A stretch of DNA of 57,174 nucleotides, taken from NCBI GenBank assembly GCA_964435595.1, contig CAYSZV010000014.1:1-57174 (forward strand). The letters are read 5' to 3'. Both the position numbers and the translations under genes were made by a program. Under the pieces are notes generated by a model that ran no database searches, had not been told where the DNA came from, and saw only the letters and a list, made by a program, of their open reading frames with translations. Positions 26,274 through 35,608 of this stretch are shown here, in pieces (position 1 is the stretch's first letter; each line of letters begins with the position of its first letter). Source of the DNA: Izemoplasma sp964435595 (GTDB lineage Bacteria > Bacillota_I > Bacilli_A > Izemoplasmatales > Izemoplasmataceae).

Positions 26274-27950
26274 ATGCTAAGGTATATTTCTGTTAAGAAT
26301 TTTGCGATAATTGAAAACATTGAAGTTGAATTTAGTGCTGGGATGACTGCGTTGACCGGTGAAACGGGAGCAGGAAAAAGTTTACTAATTGACGCGATCG
26401 GACTTTTACTAGGAGATCGTGCTACTTCGAATGTCGTAAGAACAGGAGAAGACAAAGCAGTTGTAGAAGGAATCTTCGAAATAAAGAATCCACGAGTGAT
26501 TACTTTGTTAGAGGAATTTGATTTGGATACTGATAATCATGAACTTGTTATTAGAAGACAAATTACTCCATCTAACAACAATATAATTAAAGTGAATGGA
26601 CGAACTATTTCGCTCACACAATTGAAAGAAATTACTGGATTACTTGCAGATATCCATACACAATATGATACCCATCGTTTGATCAATGCTGAGACATATT
26701 TGGGAATCATAGATGGGTTTCATCAGGAACAAACGGAACAGCTGATTGCAACTTATAAGAGTGCGCTAACAGAATATAAAGAGTCATTAAAAAAACTCAA
26801 AAGATTAGAAACTTCGAGCAATGATTTGTTAGAACGTTTGGATTTGATGAAATTTCAAAAAGAAGAATTAGAGTCCTATAACCTTAGTGTTGAAGAGGAA
26901 GAAGACATAAAGGAACAAATTGATAAAATGAGAAATTTTGATCGTATTTATCAATCGCTAAGCGAATCGAAAGTTTTACTAGAAAGTTCTTTTGCAATTG
27001 ACAGGTTGTATGATGTAAGCAAACAATTAGAAAGTATATCAACTTATAATAAAAACTATGAAGAACTTATGAGTCGTTTTGAAAGTGGGTATTTCGAATT
27101 AAATGATGCTTATGATGAATTAAAGTCTGAAATCAATGACTTAGATTTTAATCCGAATTTACTGGAAGAGTTTGAAACAAGATTAAATTCGCTCTCCTCA
27201 CTACAAAGAAAATACCGTAAATCAACTTCTGAATTAATTGAGTATTTGGCTCAAATTTCAGAAGATATTGAAAATATCGATCATTCAGATGAATTGATAG
27301 AAGAACAAATTGAATTATGTAAAAGTTTGTTTGCAATCGTCAAAGAAAAAGCTGATTTGATTACTGCAAGAAGAAAACAAACAAGTTCATTTATAGAACA
27401 AGAGTTACTAAATATTTTGGATGATTTAGAGTTGAAAAAAGCTCAATTTAGTATTGTTTATATCAAAGAATTTGTGAACGACTTCAGACAACCATCTCAG
27501 TTTTTTGAAGATGGAATAGATGAAGTAGACTTTTTGATAACTACAAATGTTGGGGAGCCTTTAAAAAGCTTGAGTAAGAGTGCAAGTGGAGGAGAAATGA
27601 GTCGTATTATGTTAGGACTAAAAAATCTACTTGTTCAAAGTTTACAGTTAAGTTTGATTATTTTTGATGAAATTGATACCGGTGTTAGTGGCTTTGTTGC
27701 CAGTCAAGTAGCTAAAAAAATGAAATCAATTAGCTCTTTAACACAAGTAATTTGTATCACTCATATTCCACAAGTGGCTGCACTAAGTGATAATCATTTA
27801 TTTATATCTAAAAGTGTATCTGGGGGAAGAACGAGTGCGCAAATCAAACATTTACATGGAGAAGACAGGGTTTATGAAATTGCAACAATGATTTCTGGAG
27901 ATCATGTAACAGATGCTGCAATATTAAGTGCAAAAGAATTATTGCAATAA
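26274..27950 (+). CDS. recN: DNA repair protein RecN
   Basis: The 558-residue SMC-like ATPase acts early in double-strand-break repair. Walker A is GETGAGKS; YISVKNFAIIENIEVEF is the usual start. Long coiled-coil arms (about 150-360) separate the halves. The C-terminal half has the signature SASGGEMSRIMLGLK, Walker B LIIFDEIDTGVSG and ITHIPQVAALSD. It starts 9 nt after dxs with GGAGG before ATG and ends the operon. Confidence 0.95.
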   Translation: MLRYISVKNFAIIENIEVEFSAGMTALTGETGAGKSLLIDAIGLLLGDRATSNVVRTGEDKAVVEGIFEIKNPRVITLLEEFDLDTDNHELVIRRQITPSNNNIIKVNGRTISLTQLKEITGLLADIHTQYDTHRLINAETYLGIIDGFHQEQTEQLIATYKSALTEYKESLKKLKRLETSSNDLLERLDLMKFQKEELESYNLSVEEEEDIKEQIDKMRNFDRIYQSLSESKVLLESSFAIDRLYDVSKQLESISTYNKNYEELMSRFESGYFELNDAYDELKSEINDLDFNPNLLEEFETRLNSLSSLQRKYRKSTSELIEYLAQISEDIENIDHSDELIEEQIELCKSLFAIVKEKADLITARRKQTSSFIEQELLNILDDLELKKAQFSIVYIKEFVNDFRQPSQFFEDGIDEVDFLITTNVGEPLKSLSKSASGGEMSRIMLGLKNLLVQSLQLSLIIFDEIDTGVSGFVASQVAKKMKSISSLTQVICITHIPQVAALSDNHLFISKSVSGGRTSAQIKHLHGEDRVYEIATMISGDHVTDAAILSAKELLQ

Positions 27951-27974
27951 AAAAAGCATCCGTTTGGATGCTTT
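27950..27974. terminator. Bidirectional terminator between recN and a small membrane-protein gene
   Basis: AAAGCATCC pairs with GGATGCTTT over a 4-nt loop. The minus-strand side has a six-T run, the plus side TTTCATATTT, so it is stronger for the minus-strand gene. Confidence 0.85.
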
Positions 27975-27979
27975 CATAT

Positions 27980-28153
27980 TTATCTTGCTAAATAACCGTT
28001 GAATGCAAGTACTAAACTTACAAGCACAGTTAACACGAATCCAATCGCTAAAACAACAACTACAATTTTCCCGGTTTTTGTATGTAATGGGTTTTTAACT
28101 GCAACTTCAACTTCTTGTTTTGGCTTTTTCACACGTTTTTTACTCGTTGGCAT
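27980..28153 (-). CDS. Small single-pass membrane protein (57 aa)
   Basis: The ATG at 28153 follows AGAGGTGA by a proper spacing. The frame encodes a basic N-terminus (MPTSKKRVKKPKQEVEVAVK), a short linker (NPLHTKTGK) and one membrane helix (IVVVVLAIGFVLTVLVSLVL), ending FNGYLAR. It stops 5 nt before a strong minus-strand terminator. Ribosome-binding site, terminator, basic-then-hydrophobic layout and codon use all support a real gene. By the positive-inside rule the N-terminus should be cytoplasmic. No family was recognised. Confidence 0.75.
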   Translation of the reverse strand: MPTSKKRVKKPKQEVEVAVKNPLHTKTGKIVVVVLAIGFVLTVLVSLVLAFNGYLAR

Positions 28154-28231
28154 ATTGTCACCTCTAACATTCTTGTTTTATACAATTTCTATCACATTAT
28201 ATAATATAACGTTAAAAAAAGGAAGATGTTT

Positions 28232-29413
28232 ATGGAAAAAAAATATAGAATTATATTTCACATTGATTTGAACGCTTTTTTTGCAAGTTGTGAAATGGCT
28301 CAAGATTCATCATTAAAAGATATTCCTTTGGGAATTGGTGGAAGTACTGATAGAGGAGTGTTAACTACAGCGAATTATGTTGCTAGAAAATTCGGTGTAA
28401 CGAGTGGTATGAATGTCATAGAGGCTAAAAGGCTATGTCCTAAAATTGTACTATTACCGGTGAATTTTGATCTATATAACAAGTATAGTCAGTATTTCTT
28501 TGAACTATTGAATGAGTACTGTGATGTGATTGAAAAAGGAAGTATCGATGAAGGATATTTGGATATGACCTATGCAGTGGGGGATAGACATCCTGTTGAA
28601 ATTGCTGAAGAAATTCAAATAAGACTTGTTGAAGAATACAATTTACCAACCAGTATTGGGATTGCACCAAATATGTTTTTAGCTAAAATGGCAAGTAATA
28701 TGAAGAAGCCAATGGGGATTACGATACTGCGGAAACGAGATGTAGAAGAAAAACTATGGCCATGCAGCATTGAATCTATGTTTGGTATTGGTAAAAAAAC
28801 CTATCCCAATTTAAAACTGATTGGAATACATACGATCGGTGATTTGATTAAACATGAAGACAATCCTAAATTAAAATTAATTTTAGGTAATAGAACAGAG
28901 GAGTTTATCAATAAAGCTAGAGGAGAAGACAACAATCCAGTTGAACCACATCGACATGTAGAAATGAAAAGTATTGGGAATAGTAGTACATATGAAACAG
29001 ATGTTTATGACTATGCAGAAGCAATCGAAAAATTGAAAAAGTTAACGCAAAAAGTTGTAGATCGATTAAAAGCAGATAATAGTGTCGCAAAAACAATAAA
29101 TATTCAAATAAGATATCCTGATTTTTCTCAAATTTCTAGATCATTTACGTTACAACATCATACCGATAATTTTTATGATATATTTGAGGTTTGTGAACGA
29201 TTATTTGACGATAATCAATCAGATCAACCAATCCGTTTGCTAGGAGTATCTGTGTCGAATTTAATTGATAGTGAAAAGAACTTTAGACAGCTAAATATCT
29301 TTACTTCAACAAAAGCGCTATCAAAAGAAATTGGTGTTCAGAAGTTATTGGAAAGTATCAATAAGAACTACAATACTGAGTTGATTCATAAAGGGGTAAA
29401 GAAAAAGGGCTAA
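28232..29413 (+). CDS. dinB: DNA polymerase IV (Y-family)
   Basis: The 393-residue error-prone translesion polymerase has HIDLNAFFASCE (first catalytic Asp), GSIDEGYLDMT (second acidic pair, usually SIDEAYLD), and PTSIGIAPNMFLAKMASNMKKP. A helix-hairpin-helix region precedes a little-finger domain. AAAAGGAAG fits ATG 28232 better than ATG 28226, which is too close. It is transcribed alone, divergently from the 57-residue membrane protein. No beta-clamp motif is obvious at the C-terminus (KGVKKKG). Confidence 0.9.
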   Translation: MEKKYRIIFHIDLNAFFASCEMAQDSSLKDIPLGIGGSTDRGVLTTANYVARKFGVTSGMNVIEAKRLCPKIVLLPVNFDLYNKYSQYFFELLNEYCDVIEKGSIDEGYLDMTYAVGDRHPVEIAEEIQIRLVEEYNLPTSIGIAPNMFLAKMASNMKKPMGITILRKRDVEEKLWPCSIESMFGIGKKTYPNLKLIGIHTIGDLIKHEDNPKLKLILGNRTEEFINKARGEDNNPVEPHRHVEMKSIGNSSTYETDVYDYAEAIEKLKKLTQKVVDRLKADNSVAKTINIQIRYPDFSQISRSFTLQHHTDNFYDIFEVCERLFDDNQSDQPIRLLGVSVSNLIDSEKNFRQLNIFTSTKALSKEIGVQKLLESINKNYNTELIHKGVKKKG

Positions 29414-29460
29414 AAAGAGCGATTTGAGAACCGATTATGGTTTGAATAATCGCTTTTATT
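29413..29460 (+). terminator. Terminator after dinB
   Basis: Outer stem GCGATT/AATCGC and inner stem AACC/GGTT form an interrupted long hairpin followed by TTTTATT. Confidence 0.7.
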
Positions 29461-29461
29461 A

Positions 29462-29470
29462 TGTTATAAT
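29462..29470 (+). promoter_or_regulatory. Extended -10 promoter of the giant lipoprotein gene
   Basis: TGTTATAAT (TG-n-TATAAT), 65 nt before the start codon and directly after the dinB terminator. Confidence 0.5.
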
Positions 29471-29534
29471 AATTAATTAGATAAAAAAAAATAAAAATGA
29501 CTTAAATATTCGGGAAGTAGAATGGAGGAAAAAG

Positions 29535-32500
29535 ATGAACAAACTATATACAATTTTAGGGATATTCTTGTTGCTAACTGTGTTAGCAGGTTGTACACCA
29601 GGCGGAGAAACTACGGTTACTCCACCAAGTTTTGTCGGGGTCTCTGTCGATGGCACAAATCCATACAATGGGACTGAGTATGTAAGGTACTACAAAGAAA
29701 AGAATGAAAATACCCTTATTGAAGTCGTATTAAATAATCCAGATAACCTTGACATTAGAGCAATCGTTGTCAATAGTTACAGTTTTAGATCGAATAATTT
29801 TCTAAATGGTGGGGAAGTAGTAGAAGGTTGTACTGACGGTTCTATTGTTTCAACCAATAAAAATGTATTTTTCTGTATGAGTGCAGGAGATACCTTAGAA
29901 CTAACAGAATACACGGTAGATGATATTGAATACTTCAATGGATCAGACACTTTAGATGTCTTGGTTGAAGCAAACAATGAGTTCCACTTCTATGTTTATA
30001 GAGGTATACCTAGTGTAGTTAGGGAAAATTATAATATTAAACAAGATAGTATCTCAGTAGACTTTGATGTAACAGATGATGATAATGTAATCTTACCTGG
30101 TACCTTAGTTGCCAAAGTATATTTGGGAACAGTTGAAGTTGAGGAGTTGCAAAAAGAATTGAATGCTGGATATAATTCGGTAAAATTCGATACGAATATT
30201 ATGTCAGATACGAATTATGAAATCAAAATCTTTGCTGATTATGATAGAGATGATACAACAGGAGTTCATGAGGATGAAGTGTTATTTAGTGGTAATTTCA
30301 CTACACTGCCAACACTGCTTCCAAATGCTACAATTGAAAATGTAGCAGTATCAAGTAATTCGGTTGAATTTGATGTAATATATGATGATGCGGACAGTGT
30401 TACTGTACCCGGTGGATCTCGTGTTGCAATATTTGATGGTGATACTGAAGTAGCATCTGTAGGATTAAACGGATCTGTTGAAGGTGTTAGTTTTGATGAT
30501 TTATTGAACTCTAAAGAGTACAGTATTCGTGTAATCTCAAATTATGATTTAAGAAATGGAGACGGAACTCATACTGAATATGTCTTAAGTTCATCTTCAT
30601 TTGAAACGTCTGCAAGACAAGTTCCAGAACCTCGAATTGAAAATATTAGAGTAGAGGAAAATAGGATTTTATTTGATGTATTTATTGATGATGATCCGCT
30701 GGATCCGATTATTGATATTACAACATTATACGCTAATGTTTATGTAGATGATGTGTTAGAAGACACATTGCAAATTAGCGGAAGTTCTGTTGAGATTCAA
30801 ATCAATGATGTGCTTTCAGGTAAAGATGTTCGTATAGAATTTCTTGCAACATATGATTTGAATGATGGAAATGGTGCTCAAGATGATCAAGTAATTGGGG
30901 TCTTTGAAAGAGTATCATTATTGAATTCTCCTCCAAGTGTTAACATAAAAAATGTTGAAGTTACACAAGGATATATTAACATTGATTTAACAATAAGTGA
31001 TGTTTCTAATACATTACTAAGTAGTGTAAGAGCTATATTGTATAGTGTTGAAGAAGTTGATGGAGTTGAAATTGAAACATATATTGATACACAATTCTTA
31101 TCACTTGAAGAAACAGAAACTACATTTGCACATCTTGTTGAAGCAGCAGTGAATTATCGTATTAAAATTCTTGCTGATTACAACTTATTAGATGGTGAAG
31201 GAAATCGAAATAACCAAGTATTATTTACACAAGAAATAACAAACATACAACCGAAAGCACCAGCTGCGGAAATTCATGATCCAATCATTACAAATAATGG
31301 TCTTGGATTTAATGTTATCGTAATGGATGCGGATGATACGGTTGAGGACAATAGCTTATTTATTTACGTGTATAAAGATGGAGTAGTACAAGAATCATTA
31401 ACAAGAGCTTTAGTAGTAGGAATGAATACCATTTCTTATACAGGATTAAATAGTGATTACACATATGATTTTGTGATAGAAGCAGATTTTGATATCTTGG
31501 ATGGAAGTGGCCTTCAAGAAAATCAAGAGTTGTTACAACAATCACTTATGACAACAGCGAAACAGCTACCGACTGCTAGTATTGGTACAAGAGATAGTAC
31601 AACTGAATCAATTACATTTGATGTAGCTGTAGTTGACATTGATGATGTAGTGGAAACAGGAACGATTTTTGCTGAATTATATTATAACAATACATCTACA
31701 GGATTAAGACAACCTCTTGTTATTGGTGAAAACGCAGCGGTATCATTTACAGGTATCAATAGTGATACACCATACACAATAAAAATTATTGTAGATTATG
31801 ATTTGGATAATGGTGAAAACATTGTATCAGCTTACCCAATGTTAGAATTTACCTATAATACAGAAGCAAAAGAATTACCTGCAGCAGTAATTGAAAACAT
31901 AATTCCGTCTACTGATAGCATTACATTTGATGTAATTTTATCAGATGTGGACTCAGTATTAACAAGTCAAGCTAGAGCTGAATTGTATATTGGCGAAACA
32001 TATACAGGACAATCTATTACTTTGGATGAAGGAATCAATTCAGATGTTGAATTTACTGGTGTATATTCAAATCAACCATATATTATTTTAATCGTTGCAG
32101 ATTATGATTTGAATGACAATATTAATATATTGACAGGAGATCAAATTGCTTATAGTTTTGCTGAAACTCTACCAAACCAAATGGTGACAGCAGAATTTTA
32201 TGAGATTAATGTAGCAATTGAATCGATTACATTCAGTGCTCAAGTTATTGATGACAGTGGTGTAGTTACTACTGACTTAAGAGCATACTTGATAGAAGAT
32301 GGATTAGAAACTGGTGAGTTCATTGATTTGATCGTTGGAAACAATGTTGGACAAACATTTATTAACTTAAATTCTGACAGTCTCTACACAATTGAAATTA
32401 GAACAAACTTTGATTTAGGAGATATGGATGGAGCTCAGTCTACAACTCTTGCAACATTCTCATCTGAAACAAGTGCCTATACTGCACCTAGTGCAACGAT

Positions 32501-35500
32501 AACAAGTGTAACAGTTGATTATGATTCAGTTGTCTTTGATGTAACTGTTTTAGATACATCTAACACTTCAACTGGAGATTATAAAGCAATCCTTTATTAT
32601 CAAGGCTTGCGAACTGCTCAAGAAATTATTATTACAGAAGGATTAAACCAATTACAATCATTTGACACACTATATAGTGGTGTTGAATATGAAATAAAAA
32701 TTGAAGCAGTTTATGATTTGCGTGATGGAGAGGGAGAACATACAGAACTTGTCGCATCTAGAAATTTATTTACTACTGCGAAACGAGTTCCAATTGGATC
32801 TGCAACCGACCTATCTATAACTGAAAACCAAGTGTATTTCCGATTTGATTATGTCGATTCTGACAATACATTAATTGATGATACATTTATAGCTTGGCTA
32901 TATGATGAAGATTTAAACTTAATTGATAGTACTAATGTATCTAATGCAGAAGTATATTTCGATTTATCTTATATGCCTTCCAATTATAATTTTACTGTAA
33001 GGATTACAGGTGATTATGACTTATCTACTGGACCATGGTTCGAAGATGATGGAGTAATATTATCATTAGATTTAACTACATATATAAATCAAATTCCAAC
33101 AGTTATTATTAGTCAAACAAAAATCAATCAAACAGATGTCACATTCTACTTGAATGTTTCAGATATAGATTCTGTTGTGATTGGAGATTTAACGGTAGAC
33201 ATATATGATTCACTAGATGTTTTTGTTGGTACAGTAACGGTTCCGTTATCATATTCTGAAGAACTTGGAAATTACTATGACGGATATGTAACAGTTCCTG
33301 GAGTGACATTAACCGAAGGATTGTTACACAATTTGCTCGTGGTTGCTGATTACAATTTAAGAGATGGTGAATTATTACAAGTAGATCAAATAATTGGTGA
33401 TGCACCAATTATCGCTGTATATAAAATCATCCCTCAAGCACATATTTATAATGTATTATTAGATACAAACTCAATTCAATTTGATGTAATGCTATATGAT
33501 AATCACACAGCATATATCGGTGGAGCTGAAGCGACACTTTACAAAGATGGTGTACAAGTAGGGTTGCCAGTCGGATTGATTATCGGGTTAAATGATGATG
33601 TTACCTTCGCAGTACCAACATCTGATGCAGATTATCAGTTGGTTATCACCTTAGACTATGATAATCTTGATGGAAATTTGACAATTACTGATTACATAGT
33701 AGCAGATGAAATCTATCATTCCGTTGCAAAACAAGTTCCTGTAGCTTCAGGAATTGTTGAGTCTACGGGTGTAGACTCAGCAGTACTTGATATTACTGTT
33801 GTTGATGGTGATGGTGTAATTAATGCCAATCGTCAAGCAATCATTTACATTGGTGGAGTAGATGCAGGATTAGCCCCTATTTCATTAATTGATGGATTCA
33901 ACGATGATGTTGCACTTACAGGATTATTAAGTGATACAAACTATGAAGCAAGAATTTTTGCAGATTATGATCTTGGTGATGGTGTTACTGTTCTGACAGG
34001 AGAATTGATTGGAACAGTCGCATTCACAACCCAAGCAAAAGTTTTACCTACTGCAGAAATATCTAATGTTATTACTGACAAAGATAGTATTACATTTGAT
34101 TTAGATGTGACTGACATAGATTCTGTATTGGTTGGAAACATAGAAGTAAAATTATTCAAAAATGGTGTATATACAGGTGATACCGTATCGACTGCTTTAT
34201 TAACTGATACATTGGTATTTAATACAGTTGACAGTGATTCTGATTTCCGATTTGATGTTATTGTTGATTATGACTTAACCAACGGATACCCAGTATATTT
34301 GAATAAAACTATTACAAGCGCTGATGCAACAACATTCGCAAATGAAGCTGCAACAGCTGACATTGCTGGAATTGTTACAGATCATAACAGTGTAACATTT
34401 AATGTTACTGTTACTGATGTTGATGGCATAATTGACGACAACTTAAAAGTAATCTTAGTTTCTGGTGGGGTAGCTACTGGACAAGAATTTGCTCTAACAA
34501 CTGGTTCAACTACGGGAATAACATTTGATACATTATACAGTATTAGAACGTATCAAATTGTCGTAATTGCAGATATTGATTGGAAAGATGGTAGCCCAAT
34601 CCGAACTGAATCTCAGTTAGATGCTGAAGCAGCATTAACGACCGAAACATTTGTTCCACTTGCAACATTTAGTAATTACGTATTAACAAATAGTACGATT
34701 ACACTTGATATTAACGTGTGGGATGATACAGAAACAATCGTAGATAATCTACGTGCTGAAGTATATTTAGATGAAGTAAGTACTGGACAATTTGTAAGTT
34801 TGGTTCCTGGAGATAACATAGGAGTAGAATTCACTGGACTGGATTACGGTATTGAATATGAAATTAGAGTTATGGGAGACTATAACGATAACTACGAATC
34901 AATAGATGTTCCAGATTATCTAATTTATTATGAATTGATAAATACAGTTCCACTAGTAGAATTAGCTGATGTTGTAGCTGAAATATTTGAAGTGAACTTC
35001 AAGGTTACAGTTGATGATGGATTCGGAATTATGGCGAATCAAATAATGTTGTTAGAAATCTATGATGAAACAAATACATTAATTGAATCACATTACACAG
35101 TAGGAACAAGTACAATTCAATTCAGTAATTATTTAAATGATGAATTGTATCGCGTAGATATTTATGCGAATATAACTGGTGAGGCATCACCAATTCTTGT
35201 ATCTGTTCAAGAACTTGCTGTACCTGCTCGTACATTACAAACTGTACTATGGACTGATATTGTTGCAACTGCAACTACAATTGCAACAGATGTAACAATC
35301 ACTCTTCCTGATACTGACAATCTCGTAATTGACGATGGTACACCTGTTGTTGCATCACTATACTCAATCGTTGGTGGTGTTGTAACATTTGAATCAAGCA
35401 TTACATTAAGTGATGGTATCAACAACCTACTATTCACACTTGGTTCTGTTGATGCAGGAACATCATACATGATCGTGATTGAAGGAACATGTAACTTTAA

Positions 35501-35564
35501 CGATGGACTTGGAGATCAAGTAGGATATGCTATCTCTGCTCGTACATTCGTAGCATTACCATAA
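29535..35564 (+). CDS. Giant lipoprotein of about 18 tandem beta-sandwich-like domains
   Basis: The 2009-residue protein has a lipoprotein signal (LTVLAGC, Cys20), a unique N-terminal domain (about 25-157, two cysteines in VVEGCTDG and VFFCMSA), and then about 18 diverged repeats of about 100 residues filling the rest. Each unit runs: P-x-A-x-I-x-x-V, then SITFDV-x-V-x-D-x-D, a hydrophobic strand with a YxxG turn, GxN-x-x-V-x-F-x-GL-x-S-D-x-x-Y, and a closing (A)DYDLxDG. This looks like an Ig/fibronectin-like strand order. No enzyme motif, sortase signal or C-terminal anchor is visible. It is strongly acidic and serine/threonine-rich. It is probably a long surface stalk or adhesin tethered by lipid. 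Start follows GGAGG; flanked by terminators, so monocistronic. Confidence 0.85.
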   Translation: MNKLYTILGIFLLLTVLAGCTPGGETTVTPPSFVGVSVDGTNPYNGTEYVRYYKEKNENTLIEVVLNNPDNLDIRAIVVNSYSFRSNNFLNGGEVVEGCTDGSIVSTNKNVFFCMSAGDTLELTEYTVDDIEYFNGSDTLDVLVEANNEFHFYVYRGIPSVVRENYNIKQDSISVDFDVTDDDNVILPGTLVAKVYLGTVEVEELQKELNAGYNSVKFDTNIMSDTNYEIKIFADYDRDDTTGVHEDEVLFSGNFTTLPTLLPNATIENVAVSSNSVEFDVIYDDADSVTVPGGSRVAIFDGDTEVASVGLNGSVEGVSFDDLLNSKEYSIRVISNYDLRNGDGTHTEYVLSSSSFETSARQVPEPRIENIRVEENRILFDVFIDDDPLDPIIDITTLYANVYVDDVLEDTLQISGSSVEIQINDVLSGKDVRIEFLATYDLNDGNGAQDDQVIGVFERVSLLNSPPSVNIKNVEVTQGYINIDLTISDVSNTLLSSVRAILYSVEEVDGVEIETYIDTQFLSLEETETTFAHLVEAAVNYRIKILADYNLLDGEGNRNNQVLFTQEITNIQPKAPAAEIHDPIITNNGLGFNVIVMDADDTVEDNSLFIYVYKDGVVQESLTRALVVGMNTISYTGLNSDYTYDFVIEADFDILDGSGLQENQELLQQSLMTTAKQLPTASIGTRDSTTESITFDVAVVDIDDVVETGTIFAELYYNNTSTGLRQPLVIGENAAVSFTGINSDTPYTIKIIVDYDLDNGENIVSAYPMLEFTYNTEAKELPAAVIENIIPSTDSITFDVILSDVDSVLTSQARAELYIGETYTGQSITLDEGINSDVEFTGVYSNQPYIILIVADYDLNDNINILTGDQIAYSFAETLPNQMVTAEFYEINVAIESITFSAQVIDDSGVVTTDLRAYLIEDGLETGEFIDLIVGNNVGQTFINLNSDSLYTIEIRTNFDLGDMDGAQSTTLATFSSETSAYTAPSATITSVTVDYDSVVFDVTVLDTSNTSTGDYKAILYYQGLRTAQEIIITEGLNQLQSFDTLYSGVEYEIKIEAVYDLRDGEGEHTELVASRNLFTTAKRVPIGSATDLSITENQVYFRFDYVDSDNTLIDDTFIAWLYDEDLNLIDSTNVSNAEVYFDLSYMPSNYNFTVRITGDYDLSTGPWFEDDGVILSLDLTTYINQIPTVIISQTKINQTDVTFYLNVSDIDSVVIGDLTVDIYDSLDVFVGTVTVPLSYSEELGNYYDGYVTVPGVTLTEGLLHNLLVVADYNLRDGELLQVDQIIGDAPIIAVYKIIPQAHIYNVLLDTNSIQFDVMLYDNHTAYIGGAEATLYKDGVQVGLPVGLIIGLNDDVTFAVPTSDADYQLVITLDYDNLDGNLTITDYIVADEIYHSVAKQVPVASGIVESTGVDSAVLDITVVDGDGVINANRQAIIYIGGVDAGLAPISLIDGFNDDVALTGLLSDTNYEARIFADYDLGDGVTVLTGELIGTVAFTTQAKVLPTAEISNVITDKDSITFDLDVTDIDSVLVGNIEVKLFKNGVYTGDTVSTALLTDTLVFNTVDSDSDFRFDVIVDYDLTNGYPVYLNKTITSADATTFANEAATADIAGIVTDHNSVTFNVTVTDVDGIIDDNLKVILVSGGVATGQEFALTTGSTTGITFDTLYSIRTYQIVVIADIDWKDGSPIRTESQLDAEAALTTETFVPLATFSNYVLTNSTITLDINVWDDTETIVDNLRAEVYLDEVSTGQFVSLVPGDNIGVEFTGLDYGIEYEIRVMGDYNDNYESIDVPDYLIYYELINTVPLVELADVVAEIFEVNFKVTVDDGFGIMANQIMLLEIYDETNTLIESHYTVGTSTIQFSNYLNDELYRVDIYANITGEASPILVSVQELAVPARTLQTVLWTDIVATATTIATDVTITLPDTDNLVIDDGTPVVASLYSIVGGVVTFESSITLSDGINNLLFTLGSVDAGTSYMIVIEGTCNFNDGLGDQVGYAISARTFVALP
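30009..35561 (+). repeat. Tandem protein repeats, about 300 bp per unit, about 18 units
   Basis: Unit boundaries are marked by a proline-led strand (PTASIG, PAAVIEN, PSATITS, PTAEISN, PVASGIV) and closed by DYDL-type motifs (ADYDRDD, SNYDLRNG, ATYDLNDG, ADYNLLDG, VDYDLDNG, ADYDLNDN, AVYDLRDG, ADYNLRDG, ADYDLGDG, VDYDLTNG). The last three units are more divergent. DNA identity between units is low, so the duplications are old. Confidence 0.8.
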
Positions 35565-35577
35565 ACAATTTTCAAAC

Positions 35578-35608
35578 AAAAAAGCACTTCTCAAGAAGTG
35601 CTTTTTTT
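35578..35608. terminator. Bidirectional terminator between the giant lipoprotein gene and ispH
   Basis: AAAAAAGCACTTCT pairs with AGAAGTGCTTTTTT over a 2-nt loop. The last codons and stop of ispH (minus strand) lie inside the stem. Confidence 0.9.

Noticed and set aside
30009..35561. CRISPR array or nucleotide satellite suggested by the regular 300-bp period
   Set aside because: The periodicity is at protein level; DNA units are highly diverged and in one uninterrupted frame.
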